A stretch of 64,000 bases of DNA from Acetivibrio saccincola. Lineage in GTDB: Bacteria > Bacillota > Clostridia > Acetivibrionales > Acetivibrionaceae. A program made the translations under genes and the position numbers. The DNA is taken from assembly GCF_002844395.1 (NCBI RefSeq), contig NZ_CP025197.1:1-64000 (forward strand), written 5' to 3'. The notes under the pieces are model-generated. The model saw nothing but the letters and a program-made list of their open reading frames with translations, ran no database searches and was not told the origin of the DNA. The stretch's first letter is position 1, and the number at the start of each line of letters is the position of its first letter. Positions 11,625 through 21,062 of this stretch are shown here, piece after piece.

Positions 11625-11718
11625 GGAGAAGTACCCAAGTAGGTTGAAGGGGACGGTTTGCTAAACCGTTAGGTCGGGATTAACCGGCGCCGGGGTTCGA
11701 ATCCCCGCTTCTCCGCCA
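11625..11718 (+). tRNA. tRNA-Ser (anticodon GCU)
   Basis: Acceptor arms GGAGAAG / CTTCTCC, discriminator G and encoded CCA. The anticodon loop TTGCTAA gives GCT, reading AGC/AGU. The long variable arm again fits serine. It begins 3 bases after the first tRNA-Ser, so the pair is surely one transcript. Confidence 0.97.
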
Positions 11719-11721
11719 GAA

Positions 11722-11759
11722 AATAAAGCACCTTTATCATATGATAAAGGTGCTTTATT
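11722..11759. terminator. Bidirectional terminator between tRNA-Ser genes and pssA
   Basis: A 38 bp perfect inverted repeat centred on TATCATATGATA is followed by a T-rich run on the plus strand and preceded by an A-rich stretch. It serves the tRNA transcript and the convergent pssA gene. Confidence 0.9.
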
Positions 11760-11778
11760 ATTTTTACTGTTTTCTATA

Positions 11779-12330
11779 TCATCTCTTTTTTATACTAATT
11801 CTGCTAACCATCAGAAATGATAAAAAGATCAATATTATAGCAGTAAAAATACCATTTGAATTTGTATAGCGCATATTAATCTTAGCAAAATAATTGTATA
11901 AATTTAATATGGTAAGAAGAGTACCGGCAATGGTTATTGGAAGCCCCATAAATACATTGTCTAAATTGCTTATATTAAACCTTGCAAGCCTGTAAGCGCC
12001 AGATAATGCGAATAAGAGGGAAAGGATATATCCCAACACTCCAAAGTGCATAAAAGTGATTTCCCATGCAACTACAACAGGAGCAACACCAAAGGACACT
12101 AAATCTGAAAGAGAATCAAGTTCCTTTCCAAAATCACTGGTTACTTTAAAGAACCTTGCAACTTTGCCGTCTAATCTATCTGTAACAGCAGCCAGCATTA
12201 TAAGCAGACAGGAATAAATTAAATTTCCGGAGGATGAACTGCCGTTAACCGCCAGTAATATAGCTATCATACCTAAAGACAAGTTTATAAAAGTAATGAT
12301 ATTAGGAATACAACATTTAAATTTTTTCAA
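11779..12330 (-). CDS. pssA: CDP-diacylglycerol-serine O-phosphatidyltransferase
   Basis: The enzyme makes phosphatidylserine from CDP-diacylglycerol and serine in the membrane. The 183-residue, multi-helix protein carries the CDP-alcohol phosphatidyltransferase motif D-x2-DG-x2-AR-x8-G-x3-D-x3-D, visible as DRLDGKVARF and GKELDSLSD (about 51-76). Length and start (MKKFKCCIPNIITFINLSLG) fit the short PssA subfamily. No phosphatidylserine decarboxylase lies beside it. Confidence 0.9.
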   Translation of the reverse strand: MKKFKCCIPNIITFINLSLGMIAILLAVNGSSSSGNLIYSCLLIMLAAVTDRLDGKVARFFKVTSDFGKELDSLSDLVSFGVAPVVVAWEITFMHFGVLGYILSLLFALSGAYRLARFNISNLDNVFMGLPITIAGTLLTILNLYNYFAKINMRYTNSNGIFTAIILIFLSFLMVSRISIKKR

Positions 12331-12487
12331 TTGACCACCTCATAGTTTTTTATACCTTAACTACTATGATTATAAAGAAAAAAATATAAATCCACAATAG
12401 AATTATATAAGGAATTATTTAAAAATAAAACTGTTAATATAATAAACTTACAATAAATAAACACAATATAAATTTATTTAATAAAAT

Positions 12488-12515
12488 AAAGAAGGAGAGG
12501 CTAACCTCCTTCTTT
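12488..12515 (-). terminator. Terminator for the minus-strand genes at 12.5-13.7 kb
   Basis: AAAGAAGGAG and CTCCTTCTTT arms around CTAA form a stem with one bulged base. Read on the minus strand it lies directly after the stop codon and is followed by a T-rich stretch. Confidence 0.75.
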
Positions 12516-12516
12516 G

Positions 12517-13056
12517 TCATTTTTGAAAAAATTTATTATAAGTACTAAATGTAATTATTACTAAAGCAGAAATATTTACAAAGAGCATGTAAATTCTTTT
12601 TAAAACACTTACCTTTTCATTTGAATTATCATCTATAGACTTTTTTAAATTATAAATTAATGTACTAATCCAGTGGGCTATCACAAATACTGACAAAGCT
12701 TTTAACCAAAAATGATGCAGATAAAAAGCACAATATATGTAAAAAACTATAACAATAAGTGATTTAATTGTTTGAAAGCCCTGACCTAATTTATATAAAT
12801 CTAAATTTATCTGGCTTTCAACTTCCTGCAAAAATTCTATATCTTCCTCATCCATTTCCTCTTCACTAATTCCAAAAAAGTTATTATAAAAAGACCTTAA
12901 AGAAGAAATGGCTACAATAATGGATGTGATAATATAAAAGGCTGTATCATTTGAGGATATGGCCACAATTGGTATAATTATCAACATTATAATTAATAAC
13001 AGCATATATTCTAATTGCATTGCATATCTCCTAAACTTACTTGTTCTAAATTTCAT
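12517..13056 (-). CDS. Small multi-pass membrane protein of unknown function
   Basis: The 179-residue protein has two adjacent transmembrane helices near the N-terminus (about 17-50), an acidic loop (SEEEMDEEDIEFLQEVESQ, about 63-82) and two or three more helices in the C-terminal half. I do not recognise the family. It lies 21 bp after the SLH-domain gene on the same strand and shares its terminator, so the two may be one operon. Confidence 0.7.
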   Translation of the reverse strand: MKFRTSKFRRYAMQLEYMLLLIIMLIIIPIVAISSNDTAFYIITSIIVAISSLRSFYNNFFGISEEEMDEEDIEFLQEVESQINLDLYKLGQGFQTIKSLIVIVFYIYCAFYLHHFWLKALSVFVIAHWISTLIYNLKKSIDDNSNEKVSVLKRIYMLFVNISALVIITFSTYNKFFQK

Positions 13057-13077
13057 AAAATTTATTGATGTAAATTT

Positions 13078-13659
13078 TTAAGATTTTAGCGGTACTGTTA
13101 GGGCATTGTAAATGATCACAGACATTTCCCCACGGGTAATCCGGCTATTTGGTTCAAGACTAAGGTTTTTGTCCAATTTAAGCTCTTTTGCCTTTTGTAT
13201 TACATTATCAGGCCAGTCACCTTCTAAAGAATCTTTATAACCTAAAGCGTTTATTACAACCGCTAATGCCTCTGCATAAGTAACATCATTATTTGGTGCA
13301 ATTGTGTTGTCAGGATATCCTGTAACAATGCCGTATTTAACTGCAAGTTTTATATTATTATATGCCCAGTGTTTTTCCTCAATATCCTTAAAATTTATTT
13401 TAACATTATCTATATCGGCATCGTAATGATATCCCTTTAATCTTACAACTAAAGTTATAAATTCACTTCTTCGGATTTTATTATCAAGTCTTAAAGTCCC
13501 GTCTTCATATCCTTTTAAAATATTTAATTTTACAAGAGCCTCTGCACAATTGTCCCTAATCTCTTTAAACTTTTCATCATTTTCTTGAGCATTTAAGTAT
13601 GTTGCTGAAAAAGAAAAAATCATAAGAAATATCAAAAAGAAAGATATGTACTTCTTCAT
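13078..13659 (-). CDS. Secreted S-layer-homology (SLH) domain protein
   Basis: The 193 residues start with a signal peptide (about 1-25, cleaved near LNAQE) followed by three SLH-type repeats: ILKGYEDGTLRLDNKIRRSE, IVTGYPDNTIAPNNDVTYAE and the shorter LSLEPNSRITRGEMSV. SLH domains bind pyruvylated secondary wall polymers. There is no further domain, so the protein is little more than an anchor and might cap or organise the surface layer. AAGGGGGA precedes the start. Confidence 0.85.
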   Translation of the reverse strand: MKKYISFFLIFLMIFSFSATYLNAQENDEKFKEIRDNCAEALVKLNILKGYEDGTLRLDNKIRRSEFITLVVRLKGYHYDADIDNVKINFKDIEEKHWAYNNIKLAVKYGIVTGYPDNTIAPNNDVTYAEALAVVINALGYKDSLEGDWPDNVIQKAKELKLDKNLSLEPNSRITRGEMSVIIYNALTVPLKS

Positions 13660-13869
13660 CTAAAAAAATCCCCCTTCACATTAGTTGCTAATTCAATTAT
13701 ACACTTAAAGGAGCATATTTAAAATTAAAATATAATTACATTTTTATATATTTATAAATAAATACTTAAAATAATCTGTAAATCTAATTTATAGAACATA
13801 AAATAAATGCATAAATTACAGAAGTTTATCTAATGATATAAATGAATAAACAATACAAGGAGGCTATTT

Positions 13870-14379
13870 ATGGCAAAAACAATAGTTGCAGTTTTTAATA
13901 ACCAGGACGATGCACAAAGGGCAGCAGAGCAAATTAAAGAACAGGGTCTTAGGACAGATGATATTTCAATTGTTGCAAAGGAAAGAAAAGAAAGTAATGG
14001 GAATATGACAATGCAGCAAAATGGCGGCGGGGAAAATACAATAGAAATGAAGAATGACAATATATCCAATGGTTTGGTAACAGGAGGGATTTTAGGAGGT
14101 GCTGCAGGGCTTCTTATCGGAGCGGGAAGTATGGTTGTTCCGGGTCTTGGAATAATTGCAGCAGCAGGTCCAATAACAGGATTGCTTTCAGGTGCTGTAA
14201 CAGGAGGAATTGTTGGTAGCCTTATAGACCTAGGTATCCCTGAAGATAAAAGCCAAGAGTATGAAAGAGATGTCAGGGATGGTAAAATATTATTCAGCAT
14301 GAAGGCTGATGAGGATAAAATAGATGAAATATCCACAATACTGAGAAACAACATGGCAGAGAGTGTTAATAGCTATTAA
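13870..14379 (+). CDS. General stress protein 17M-like, glycine-zipper protein
   Basis: The 169-residue protein begins with the general-stress-protein 17M (YflT-like) fold MAKTIVAVFNNQDDAQRAAE. A strongly hydrophobic Gly/Ala-rich segment (about 75-120, GGILGGAAGLLIGAG and repeats) could insert into a membrane. A short C-terminal domain with an acidic face follows. The family is associated with general stress; no biochemical function is known. CAAGGAGG precedes the ATG and a strong terminator follows directly, so it is a single-gene unit. Confidence 0.8.
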   Translation: MAKTIVAVFNNQDDAQRAAEQIKEQGLRTDDISIVAKERKESNGNMTMQQNGGGENTIEMKNDNISNGLVTGGILGGAAGLLIGAGSMVVPGLGIIAAAGPITGLLSGAVTGGIVGSLIDLGIPEDKSQEYERDVRDGKILFSMKADEDKIDEISTILRNNMAESVNSY

Positions 14380-14428
14380 AAAATACAGGAATCTCTAATT
14401 AAATTTTAGGGGTTCCTGTATTTTTTTT
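14378..14428 (+). terminator. Rho-independent terminator
   Basis: The arms AAATACAGGAA (14381-14391) and TTCCTGTATTT (14413-14423) pair perfectly and are followed by T8, just after the general stress gene. Confidence 0.9.
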
Positions 14429-14521
14429 AAAATCCGGCTTACTATCCAACAATACTTCCTAAAAGATCTTCTTAATTTTGCATGAAATTTAAATTAATAT
14501 GATTGATTTGTATATGATAAT

Positions 14522-16204
14522 TTAATATACTGCAGGAATACTATCTTCCGGCAATTCAATTATTTCAGATGAATCAATAAGTCCTTCGCCTTCCGTATTT
14601 TCAAGTACTTTATTTTCAACTACTTTTGTCCCGCGTTTTACAATATGCTGGTAAGGGCTGTATCTGCTGCGGTGTAAAAGTATCCTTTCTGTTTCAACAC
14701 CGTTTACTTTTACCACTTTATAAGTATCGTAAACATAACCGGGTTTGCCACTTTGGATAACTACAGAAGTTCCCTCTGGCATATTGGGATCATCAATATA
14801 TTTAACAGGTGCAGGTGTAGAACTTACCTGTACGTTTACAATTTCAATTTTTCTTTCAGGGTATTCATTAGTGCCCACAATTTCAAATTTGACACTGCTG
14901 TTTGTCACATAGGCATTAATCTTTATTGGCCAATTGGTGTTGTTTTTAAATTTAAAGTCAAGTTCATTGTAGGAAACAGCCGCATCCTGGCCATATGGGA
15001 CATAACCTACCGTAAACATATGATTCATTCTATAAACTGTTTCCAGGCCGGAAAAAAGCACAGCATTGTACAGTGTACTTGAAACCTGGCAAATACCTCC
15101 ACCAACATCAGGTACAATTTTCCCGCTTATATAAACGTTAGCTGATAAATAGCCCCTGTCACTGGTCCTAGGTCCTACCACATCATTAAAGGAAAATATC
15201 TCACCGGGACCTAATAACGTGCCGTTGATTACAGAAGAGGACAGCCTTATATTAACGGCTCTGTTAGCATTATTTTGTGAGTCAGTTGAAAAATAACTGG
15301 TGTATGATGCAAGTACATCCCTAAACAAGTAGTCCTCTACATTTTCAGTTTTAATTTCAGGTTCTATGAATGTAACAGGCAATTCTCTTTTTACATCATA
15401 TTCATTTTTTAAATTATCTATAATGTCCGAAAGTTCAGATTTGTCAATTTCTATACCTGTAACATGGGGAACAATTACAACCTCATTGTTTTCAACCTTT
15501 GCACCTGCATTTTTTGATTGTCTTATAACCTTATTGTACATATCATCTACATTGGCATCATCTGGATATATTTTTTTAACAGGAACCTCAAAGGGTTTGT
15601 TTGAAGCTGTTTTTATAGAATTTTGGATATAGTCAAAAACTTTGTCCTTATCCAAAGCAGTGCCAGGCTTTCCGGTATAAAAATATACTTTGTTTTCTTC
15701 TATAATAATATCAGGATTTTCAACTTCAATAAGAGAATTTTTATAAAAATCTTCTATTGAGTCCATAAGTTTTTTTTCGTTAAAGGAAAATTCTAAATCA
15801 ATAACAATCCCGTTTTTACTAACATTTGAAATATCTTTAATTCTTTTAAATATATTGCCAGTCCGGCCTATATCGTAAGCTTTTTTTACAGCATCCTCCA
15901 CATTATAGACAACATCAAATTCAGATAAATTAAATTTTTTAGAAAAATCATTATTTGTTAAGGTTATTTCAATTTCACCTATTTTATCAGTATAAATTGA
16001 GTTTAAAAGGTGACATCCTTCAGAGTATGTCATTTTTCCTACATGAACATCCTCTATATATATACCTTTGTATATTTTTTTATTAGATAAAATGGCAATG
16101 GTGAAAATCAGGGATACAGCTAAAGAAACACCTATAATGGATAATAGTATATATATATATACCTTATTTTTGCCTTTTAGTTTTTGAATTACCGGACTAA
16201 TCAT
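14522..16204 (-). CDS. VanW family protein with peptidoglycan-binding and G5 domains
   Basis: The 560-residue surface protein has an N-terminal transmembrane anchor (about 14-38), two tandem YoaR-type putative peptidoglycan-binding domains (to about residue 290), a VanW domain (about 305-435, including GPGEIFSFNDVVGPRT and VGGGICQVSSTLYNA) and a C-terminal G5 domain. It is probably involved in wall binding or remodelling; VanW itself has no proven reaction. I start at ATG 16204 because GGGGTG lies just upstream. An in-frame extension to 16312 lacks a ribosome site and adds a Cys/Phe-rich stretch. Confidence 0.88.
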   Translation of the reverse strand: MISPVIQKLKGKNKVYIYILLSIIGVSLAVSLIFTIAILSNKKIYKGIYIEDVHVGKMTYSEGCHLLNSIYTDKIGEIEITLTNNDFSKKFNLSEFDVVYNVEDAVKKAYDIGRTGNIFKRIKDISNVSKNGIVIDLEFSFNEKKLMDSIEDFYKNSLIEVENPDIIIEENKVYFYTGKPGTALDKDKVFDYIQNSIKTASNKPFEVPVKKIYPDDANVDDMYNKVIRQSKNAGAKVENNEVVIVPHVTGIEIDKSELSDIIDNLKNEYDVKRELPVTFIEPEIKTENVEDYLFRDVLASYTSYFSTDSQNNANRAVNIRLSSSVINGTLLGPGEIFSFNDVVGPRTSDRGYLSANVYISGKIVPDVGGGICQVSSTLYNAVLFSGLETVYRMNHMFTVGYVPYGQDAAVSYNELDFKFKNNTNWPIKINAYVTNSSVKFEIVGTNEYPERKIEIVNVQVSSTPAPVKYIDDPNMPEGTSVVIQSGKPGYVYDTYKVVKVNGVETERILLHRSRYSPYQHIVKRGTKVVENKVLENTEGEGLIDSSEIIELPEDSIPAVY

Positions 16205-16507
16205 AAAAAACACCCCGTTACAAAAAATGTTAACGCTATAAGTACTAGTGGTGAATGTCATGCTACAAAATTTTCTATATTTTATACTAAAAATAAAGAA
16301 AAAGTAAAGCAAAGTCCATTCACCCTGTTGATTATTCTATAAATATGACAGTAAATTTGTGAGTATGAATTTTGCCCCTGGTACTCTGTATACACAATTC
16401 TATTATCTCAATTTTAAAATAAAAAAACAATAGAATTTTTATTACAAATATATTATTATAACTAATAATTGATTTAGTAATTTTTATAAAGGAGAGTTTA
16501 TTTAATA
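16205..16507. other. Divergent intergenic region, no gene seen
   Basis: This 303 bp AT-rich stretch separates the minus-strand VanW gene from the plus-strand phosphodiesterase. Promoters for both must lie here, but I see no consensus pair strong enough to call, no riboswitch-like fold and no coding potential. Confidence 0.6.
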
Positions 16508-16987
16508 ATGAGTATATTTGTTTTTAGCGATTCCCACGGGATTACTGACGGGATTATTAAGGTATTAAAAAAGAATAAAAACTGTGAATTGGTTATACAT
16601 TTAGGAGATTTTGCTAAAGATATGGACAGGGTAAAAGAGAATTTTGAAAATTTAAAATATGAAGTAATAAGGGGGAATAATGACTGGGACAGGGATATAC
16701 CGGCAGAAAAAATCATTGAAGTGATGGGAAAAAAATTTTTTATAACCCATGGTCACCAGTATGGAGTAAAATACGATTATCAAAGAATTATAAATAAGGG
16801 GAAAATCTTAAAAGTTGATGCGGTGCTTTTTGGACACACCCATGTTCCTGAGGAAATATTTAGTGACGGGATGCTAGTTTTAAATCCCGGGAGCATAGGA
16901 CGCCCGGTATATGGGGGTAGTCAAACATATTGTGTTATTGATATAAGGGAAAATAAATTTTGGACTGAATTCAGGCGGGTAAAATAA
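16508..16987 (+). CDS. YfcE/MJ0936-type metallophosphoesterase
   Basis: The 159-residue protein has the full set of small calcineurin-type phosphoesterase motifs: SDSHG (about 8-12), HLGDFAKD, RGNNDWD, ITHGHQY and FGHTHVPE. These ligate two metals. Family members hydrolyse phosphodiesters; the natural substrate is not fixed. GGAGAG precedes the start. In clostridia such genes often follow rdgB, which is not present here. Confidence 0.9.
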   Translation: MSIFVFSDSHGITDGIIKVLKKNKNCELVIHLGDFAKDMDRVKENFENLKYEVIRGNNDWDRDIPAEKIIEVMGKKFFITHGHQYGVKYDYQRIINKGKILKVDAVLFGHTHVPEEIFSDGMLVLNPGSIGRPVYGGSQTYCVIDIRENKFWTEFRRVK

Positions 16988-17140
16988 GAGGTTTTAAATA
17001 AAAATTTAAAATAATATGGAAAGTAATGTATAGACCCTGTAGATTTTGATTATACTTGTATTAATGAAGAATGTAAACAGTTTTTAGAAAGCAGAATAAA
17101 ATAATATAAAAGGATTATTTACAAGTATAAGGTGATCTAT

Positions 17141-17461
17141 ATGGGTTTAAATACAGAAAACAACCAAAATATAAAAATTTATAAATACAGTCCCATTGCA
17201 AAAATATTTAGTAAATTTTTACCAAAAGCACAAAGTGAAATTGATTATGAAAAAGATGACTTAGACAAAAAAGAACTGATAGAGTGCATAAACAGGGCCC
17301 GCAATGACTGGATAAATGCAAACAGGGAATTTGAATATGCACAAAATGATGAAATAGTAGATTACTATACCTATAAAATAAAGGCTTGCCAGGTGAGATA
17401 TGAGTACTTTTTAAAACTTGCTAAAAGGAAGGGAATAACAATTAACAAGGAATATTTGTAA
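17141..17461 (+). CDS. DUF2508 (YaaL-like) protein
   Basis: This 106-residue soluble protein contains a DUF2508 core, ELIECINRARNDWINANREF followed by a helical segment ending CQVRYEYFLKLAK. Family members typically precede bofA, as here. AAGGTG at 17129-17134 fits the ATG at 17141 better than the overlapping GTG at 17132. Function unknown; the conserved pairing with bofA hints at a sporulation-stage role. Confidence 0.8.
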   Translation: MGLNTENNQNIKIYKYSPIAKIFSKFLPKAQSEIDYEKDDLDKKELIECINRARNDWINANREFEYAQNDEIVDYYTYKIKACQVRYEYFLKLAKRKGITINKEYL

Positions 17462-17541
17462 TAAATATTAAAACAAGCATATATACTATAGTGTACGAAA
17501 GTGATAATAAACTTAAAAATAATTTTTAAGCGGGGATTAAA

Positions 17542-17814
17542 ATGTCTGTGGATAGTGGTACAGTATTTGCTTATTTGGCGGGAATAATACTTTTATTTTT
17601 TTTAGGGAGATTTTTTGCCCTTCCTGTGAGAGTAGCCGGAAAACTGCTATTTAATTCATTAATTGGTGGACTTGTTATATTAGCTATAAATTTTATAGGA
17701 AATTTTATAAATTTTAACATAGCATTAAATTTTATTACTGCATTGATAATTGGGGTACTTGGAATACCTGGTTTTATTTTAATCATGGTTCTAAAGAACA
17801 TCTTTAACGTATAA
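17542..17814 (+). CDS. bofA: Pro-sigma-K processing inhibitor BofA family protein
   Basis: The 90-residue protein is nearly all hydrophobic, with three predicted helices. The central pattern ALPVRVAGKLLFNSLIGG and the closing segment GVLGIPGFILIM are typical of BofA. In Bacillus BofA inhibits the intramembrane protease SpoIVFB and so delays sigma-K activation; in clostridia its role is less clear. It follows the DUF2508 gene by 80 bp. Confidence 0.85.
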   Translation: MSVDSGTVFAYLAGIILLFFLGRFFALPVRVAGKLLFNSLIGGLVILAINFIGNFINFNIALNFITALIIGVLGIPGFILIMVLKNIFNV

Positions 17815-17949
17815 TTTCAACATATATTTAACCGGATTGCTTGACAAAAAATAACTACCCATTTATACTTTTAATCAGTAAAATTAGTAAATTTGGTTTA
17901 AATTTAGTTTGGAAAACAATAATTTATCATATAAAGGAGGTTTACCACT

Positions 17950-18528
17950 ATGGGAAAGGTTGTTGAGATAAGATGGCACGGCCGGGGTGGACAAGGTGCT
18001 AAAACTGCATCATTGCTCCTTGCAGATGCTGCATTCAATACCGGGAAGTACATACAGGGCTTTCCGGAGTATGGACCTGAGAGAATGGGTGCACCAATTA
18101 CAGCTTATAACAGGATTAGTGATGAAAGACTGACAATTCACAGTAACATTTATGAGCCTGATTATGTGGTAGTTGTTGATGAAACTCTTTTAGCTTCTGT
18201 ACCTGTTACCGAAGGTTTGAAAGAAGATGGGGCAATTATTATTAACACCACTAAAACCCCTGATGAAATAAGACCTCTATTGAAAGGATATAATGGAAAA
18301 GTATGTACAATAGATGCAAGAACTATTTCTATGGAATCTTTGGGGAGATATTTTCCTAACACCCCAATGCTTGGGGCTGTTGTTAAAGTAAGTAATATAA
18401 TGGATGAAGAAAAGTTTTTAGAAGATATGGAAGAGTCATTTAGACATAAATTTACTTCCAAGCCTGAAGTTATAGAAGGTAATATGAAGGCTCTAAGAAG
18501 GTCAATGCAGGAGGTGAAGGGGTTATGA
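17950..18528 (+). CDS. porG: Pyruvate:ferredoxin oxidoreductase, gamma subunit
   Basis: The first gene of a four-subunit 2-oxoacid:ferredoxin oxidoreductase that converts pyruvate and CoA to acetyl-CoA and CO2, passing electrons to ferredoxin. The 192-residue gamma subunit starts EIRWHGRGGQGAKTASLLLA and has the FPEYGPERMGAP motif. A near-perfect AAAGGAGG ribosome site at 17934-17941 fits a highly expressed catabolic enzyme. It overlaps the delta gene by 4 bases (ATGA). Confidence 0.95.
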   Translation: MGKVVEIRWHGRGGQGAKTASLLLADAAFNTGKYIQGFPEYGPERMGAPITAYNRISDERLTIHSNIYEPDYVVVVDETLLASVPVTEGLKEDGAIIINTTKTPDEIRPLLKGYNGKVCTIDARTISMESLGRYFPNTPMLGAVVKVSNIMDEEKFLEDMEESFRHKFTSKPEVIEGNMKALRRSMQEVKGL

Positions 18529-18833
18529 GTAAAAAAGAGGTAAAAATAATTGGTCCGGATGTCAACTGGAAAGAAATTACCCCGGGTGGTGTTATTGCAG
18601 AGCCAGGCAATGCTGAGTATTTTAAAACCGGTGACTGGCGTTCAATGAAACCTGTATGGAAAGAGGAAAAATGCAAACAATGTCTTCTCTGCTACCCCGT
18701 TTGTCCGGATACAGCTATATTGGTGAATGAAGAAGGAAAAAGGGTAGATTTTGATTTTGATCACTGCAAAGGCTGTGGCGTATGTGTAGAGGTTTGCCCC
18801 TTTAAAGCCATAGACTTTGTAGAGGAAGATTAG
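18525..18833 (+). CDS. porD: Pyruvate:ferredoxin oxidoreductase, delta (ferredoxin) subunit
   Basis: The 102-residue subunit carries two [4Fe-4S] cluster motifs, CKQCLLCYPVCPD and CKGCGVCVEVCPF, that relay electrons from the TPP site to soluble ferredoxin. It overlaps porG by 4 bases and ends 15 bp before porA. The order gamma-delta-alpha-beta is that of the archaeal-type enzyme, also found in Clostridium thermocellum. Confidence 0.95.
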   Translation: MSKKEVKIIGPDVNWKEITPGGVIAEPGNAEYFKTGDWRSMKPVWKEEKCKQCLLCYPVCPDTAILVNEEGKRVDFDFDHCKGCGVCVEVCPFKAIDFVEED

Positions 18834-18848
18834 AAGGGAGGATTTAAA

Positions 18849-20033
18849 ATGGCTATAAGAGAGAGATTGAGCGGTAATGAAGCGGTTGCAGTTGCAATGA
18901 AACAGATAAATCCGGATGTAGTTGCAGCTTTTCCTATAACACCTTCAACGGAAATCCCGCAATACTTTTCCAACTATGTTGCAGATGGCATTGTTGATAC
19001 AGAGTTTGTTGCCGTTGAGTCTGAACACAGTGCTATGTCAGCATGTGTGGGTGCACAGGCAGCGGGTGGAAGAGCAATGACTGCCACTTCTGCAAACGGT
19101 CTTGCACTTATGTGGGAAATTCTTTATGTTGCAGCATGTTCAAGGCTTCCCATAGTTATGGCTTGTGTTAACAGGACCATGTCAGGACCTTTAAATATCC
19201 ACAATGACCACAGCGATTCAATGGGGGCAAGGGATTCAGGATGGATACAGCTCTATTCTGAAAACAACCAGGAAGCATATGACAATATGCTTATGGCAAA
19301 CAGAATAGGAGAGCATCCGGATGTAATGCTGCCTGTTATGGTGTGTCAGGACGGTTTTATTACATCCCATGCCATAGAGAATATAGAACTCCTTGAAGAT
19401 GAAAAAGTTAAAGAATTTGTTGGAGAATACAATCCTAAGTTACATTTATTGGACAAGGATAATCCTATTTCAGTAGGTCCATTGGATTTACAGGCATATA
19501 CATTTGAACATAAGAGACAGCAGGCGGAGGCAATGAGGAATGCTAAAAGGGTTGTACAGGAAGTTTCAGAAGAATTTTACAAATTAACCGGAAGAAAGTA
19601 TGGATTGTTTGAAGAATATAAAACTGAAGATGCTGAAGTTGTTACTGTAATTTTAAACTCCACAGCCGGTACGGCAAAATATGTTGTGGATGAGTTAAGA
19701 AAAGAGGGTAAAAAAGTAGGATTGATTAAACCAAGACTATACAGACCTTTCCCAGTTGATGAAATAGCAAATGCACTGTCAAAGTTTAAAGCTGTTGGTG
19801 TTTTAGACAAGTCTGACAGCTTTAACGGAGCGGGAGGACCTTTATTTACTGATGTAACAAGTGCATTGTATGCAAAAGGCGTTTTTACACCTAAAGTTGT
19901 AAACTACATATATGGTTTAGGTGGAAGAGATGTCAGAACGGATGATATTGAATTTGTATACAACAAAATTTTAGAAATAGCTGCCACAGGTAAAGTGGAT
20001 TCTGTTTACAATTACCTAGGTGTCAGGGAATAG
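18849..20033 (+). CDS. porA: Pyruvate:ferredoxin oxidoreductase, alpha subunit
   Basis: The 394-residue alpha subunit has the substrate-binding motif FPITPSTEIPQ (about 30-40), the ESEHSAMSACVGAQAAGGRA stretch and a C-terminal transketolase-like domain II (VGLIKPRLYRPFP). It pairs with the TPP-binding beta subunit to form the catalytic core. GGAGG precedes the start; spacing to the neighbours shows a tight operon. Confidence 0.95.
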   Translation: MAIRERLSGNEAVAVAMKQINPDVVAAFPITPSTEIPQYFSNYVADGIVDTEFVAVESEHSAMSACVGAQAAGGRAMTATSANGLALMWEILYVAACSRLPIVMACVNRTMSGPLNIHNDHSDSMGARDSGWIQLYSENNQEAYDNMLMANRIGEHPDVMLPVMVCQDGFITSHAIENIELLEDEKVKEFVGEYNPKLHLLDKDNPISVGPLDLQAYTFEHKRQQAEAMRNAKRVVQEVSEEFYKLTGRKYGLFEEYKTEDAEVVTVILNSTAGTAKYVVDELRKEGKKVGLIKPRLYRPFPVDEIANALSKFKAVGVLDKSDSFNGAGGPLFTDVTSALYAKGVFTPKVVNYIYGLGGRDVRTDDIEFVYNKILEIAATGKVDSVYNYLGVRE

Positions 20034-20044
20034 GAGGTGCAAAA

Positions 20045-20980
20045 ATGGCTTATAATTTAAAGGAAGCGGCAAAAAAACCGGAAAGGTTTACCGGCGGGCA
20101 TAGAATGTGTGCAGGCTGCGGTGCGCCTGTTGTAGTAAGACAAATTTTAAGGGCATTAAAACCGGAGGACCACGCGGTGGTAGGTTGTGCAACCGGATGT
20201 TTGGAGGTTTCAACATTTTTATACCCATATACATCCTGGAAGGATTCTTTTATTCACAATGCTTTTGAAAATGCAGCTGCAACCGTTGCAGGGGCAGAAG
20301 CTGCATATCTGGCATTAAAGAGAAAAGGGAAAATTAAACACGACACTAAGTTTATTGCCTTTGGAGGAGACGGGGGGACATATGATATAGGTCTTCAGGC
20401 ATTGTCAGGTGCAATGGAAAGAGGACATAACATGGTTTATGTGTGCTATGACAATGGTGCATATATGAACACCGGAATTCAAAGATCTTCTGCTACCCCA
20501 AGGTTTGCAAATACTACAACATCACCTGCAGGAAAAGTGATACCTGGAAAATCCCAGCCAAGAAAAGATCTAACAGAAATTATGGCAAACCACCACATCC
20601 CTTACGTTGCTCAAACAGCTGCAATAGGGAATATGAAAGATCTCTATGAAAAGGCTGAAAAAGCTTTGTACACTGAAGGTCCTGCATTTTTAAATGTTTT
20701 AGCCCCATGTCCGAGGGGATGGCAGTACAATACACCTGATCTTATGAAAATTAATAAACTTGCGGTAGAAACATGTTTCTGGCCTTTGTATGAAGTCATT
20801 GACGGTAAATATATTATAAACTACAAACCAAAAAACAAACTTCCTGTATCAGAGTTTTTGAAAGTGCAGGGAAGATTTAGACATATGTTTAGACCTGGAA
20901 ATGAATATATGATAGAAGAAGTACAAAAAGAAGTTGACAGAAGATGGGAGGCACTTTTAAAACTAGCAGGGGAGGAGTAA
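20045..20980 (+). CDS. porB: Pyruvate:ferredoxin oxidoreductase, beta subunit
   Basis: The 311-residue beta subunit binds TPP and one [4Fe-4S] cluster. It shows MCAGCGAP and GCATGCLE (cluster cysteines), the TPP motif starting GGDGGTYDIGLQAL and ending in NGAYMNTG, and the conserved AFENAAATVAGAEAA segment. A further conserved cysteine lies in APCPRGW. GGAGGTG precedes the ATG. A strong terminator follows 80 bp later. Confidence 0.95.
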   Translation: MAYNLKEAAKKPERFTGGHRMCAGCGAPVVVRQILRALKPEDHAVVGCATGCLEVSTFLYPYTSWKDSFIHNAFENAAATVAGAEAAYLALKRKGKIKHDTKFIAFGGDGGTYDIGLQALSGAMERGHNMVYVCYDNGAYMNTGIQRSSATPRFANTTTSPAGKVIPGKSQPRKDLTEIMANHHIPYVAQTAAIGNMKDLYEKAEKALYTEGPAFLNVLAPCPRGWQYNTPDLMKINKLAVETCFWPLYEVIDGKYIINYKPKNKLPVSEFLKVQGRFRHMFRPGNEYMIEEVQKEVDRRWEALLKLAGEE

Positions 20981-21062
20981 AAGCTAATTAAATAACAGAA
21001 GTTTTGGATAAATTCCGGATATAATATAGTATATAAATTTAGATATTAATGGATATAAATAC

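Noticed and set aside
13830-14354. Long open frame on the minus strand opposite the general stress gene
   Set aside because: It is the complement of a clearly coding plus-strand gene with a good ribosome site and terminator; the translation is rich in Ser, Pro and Ile as expected of a shadow frame.
16988-17131. Short stretch reading DPVDFDYTCINEECKQFLES before the DUF2508 gene
   Set aside because: It has protein-like composition but no start codon and no ribosome site, and I cannot match it to a family. It could be a gene remnant; support is too thin.
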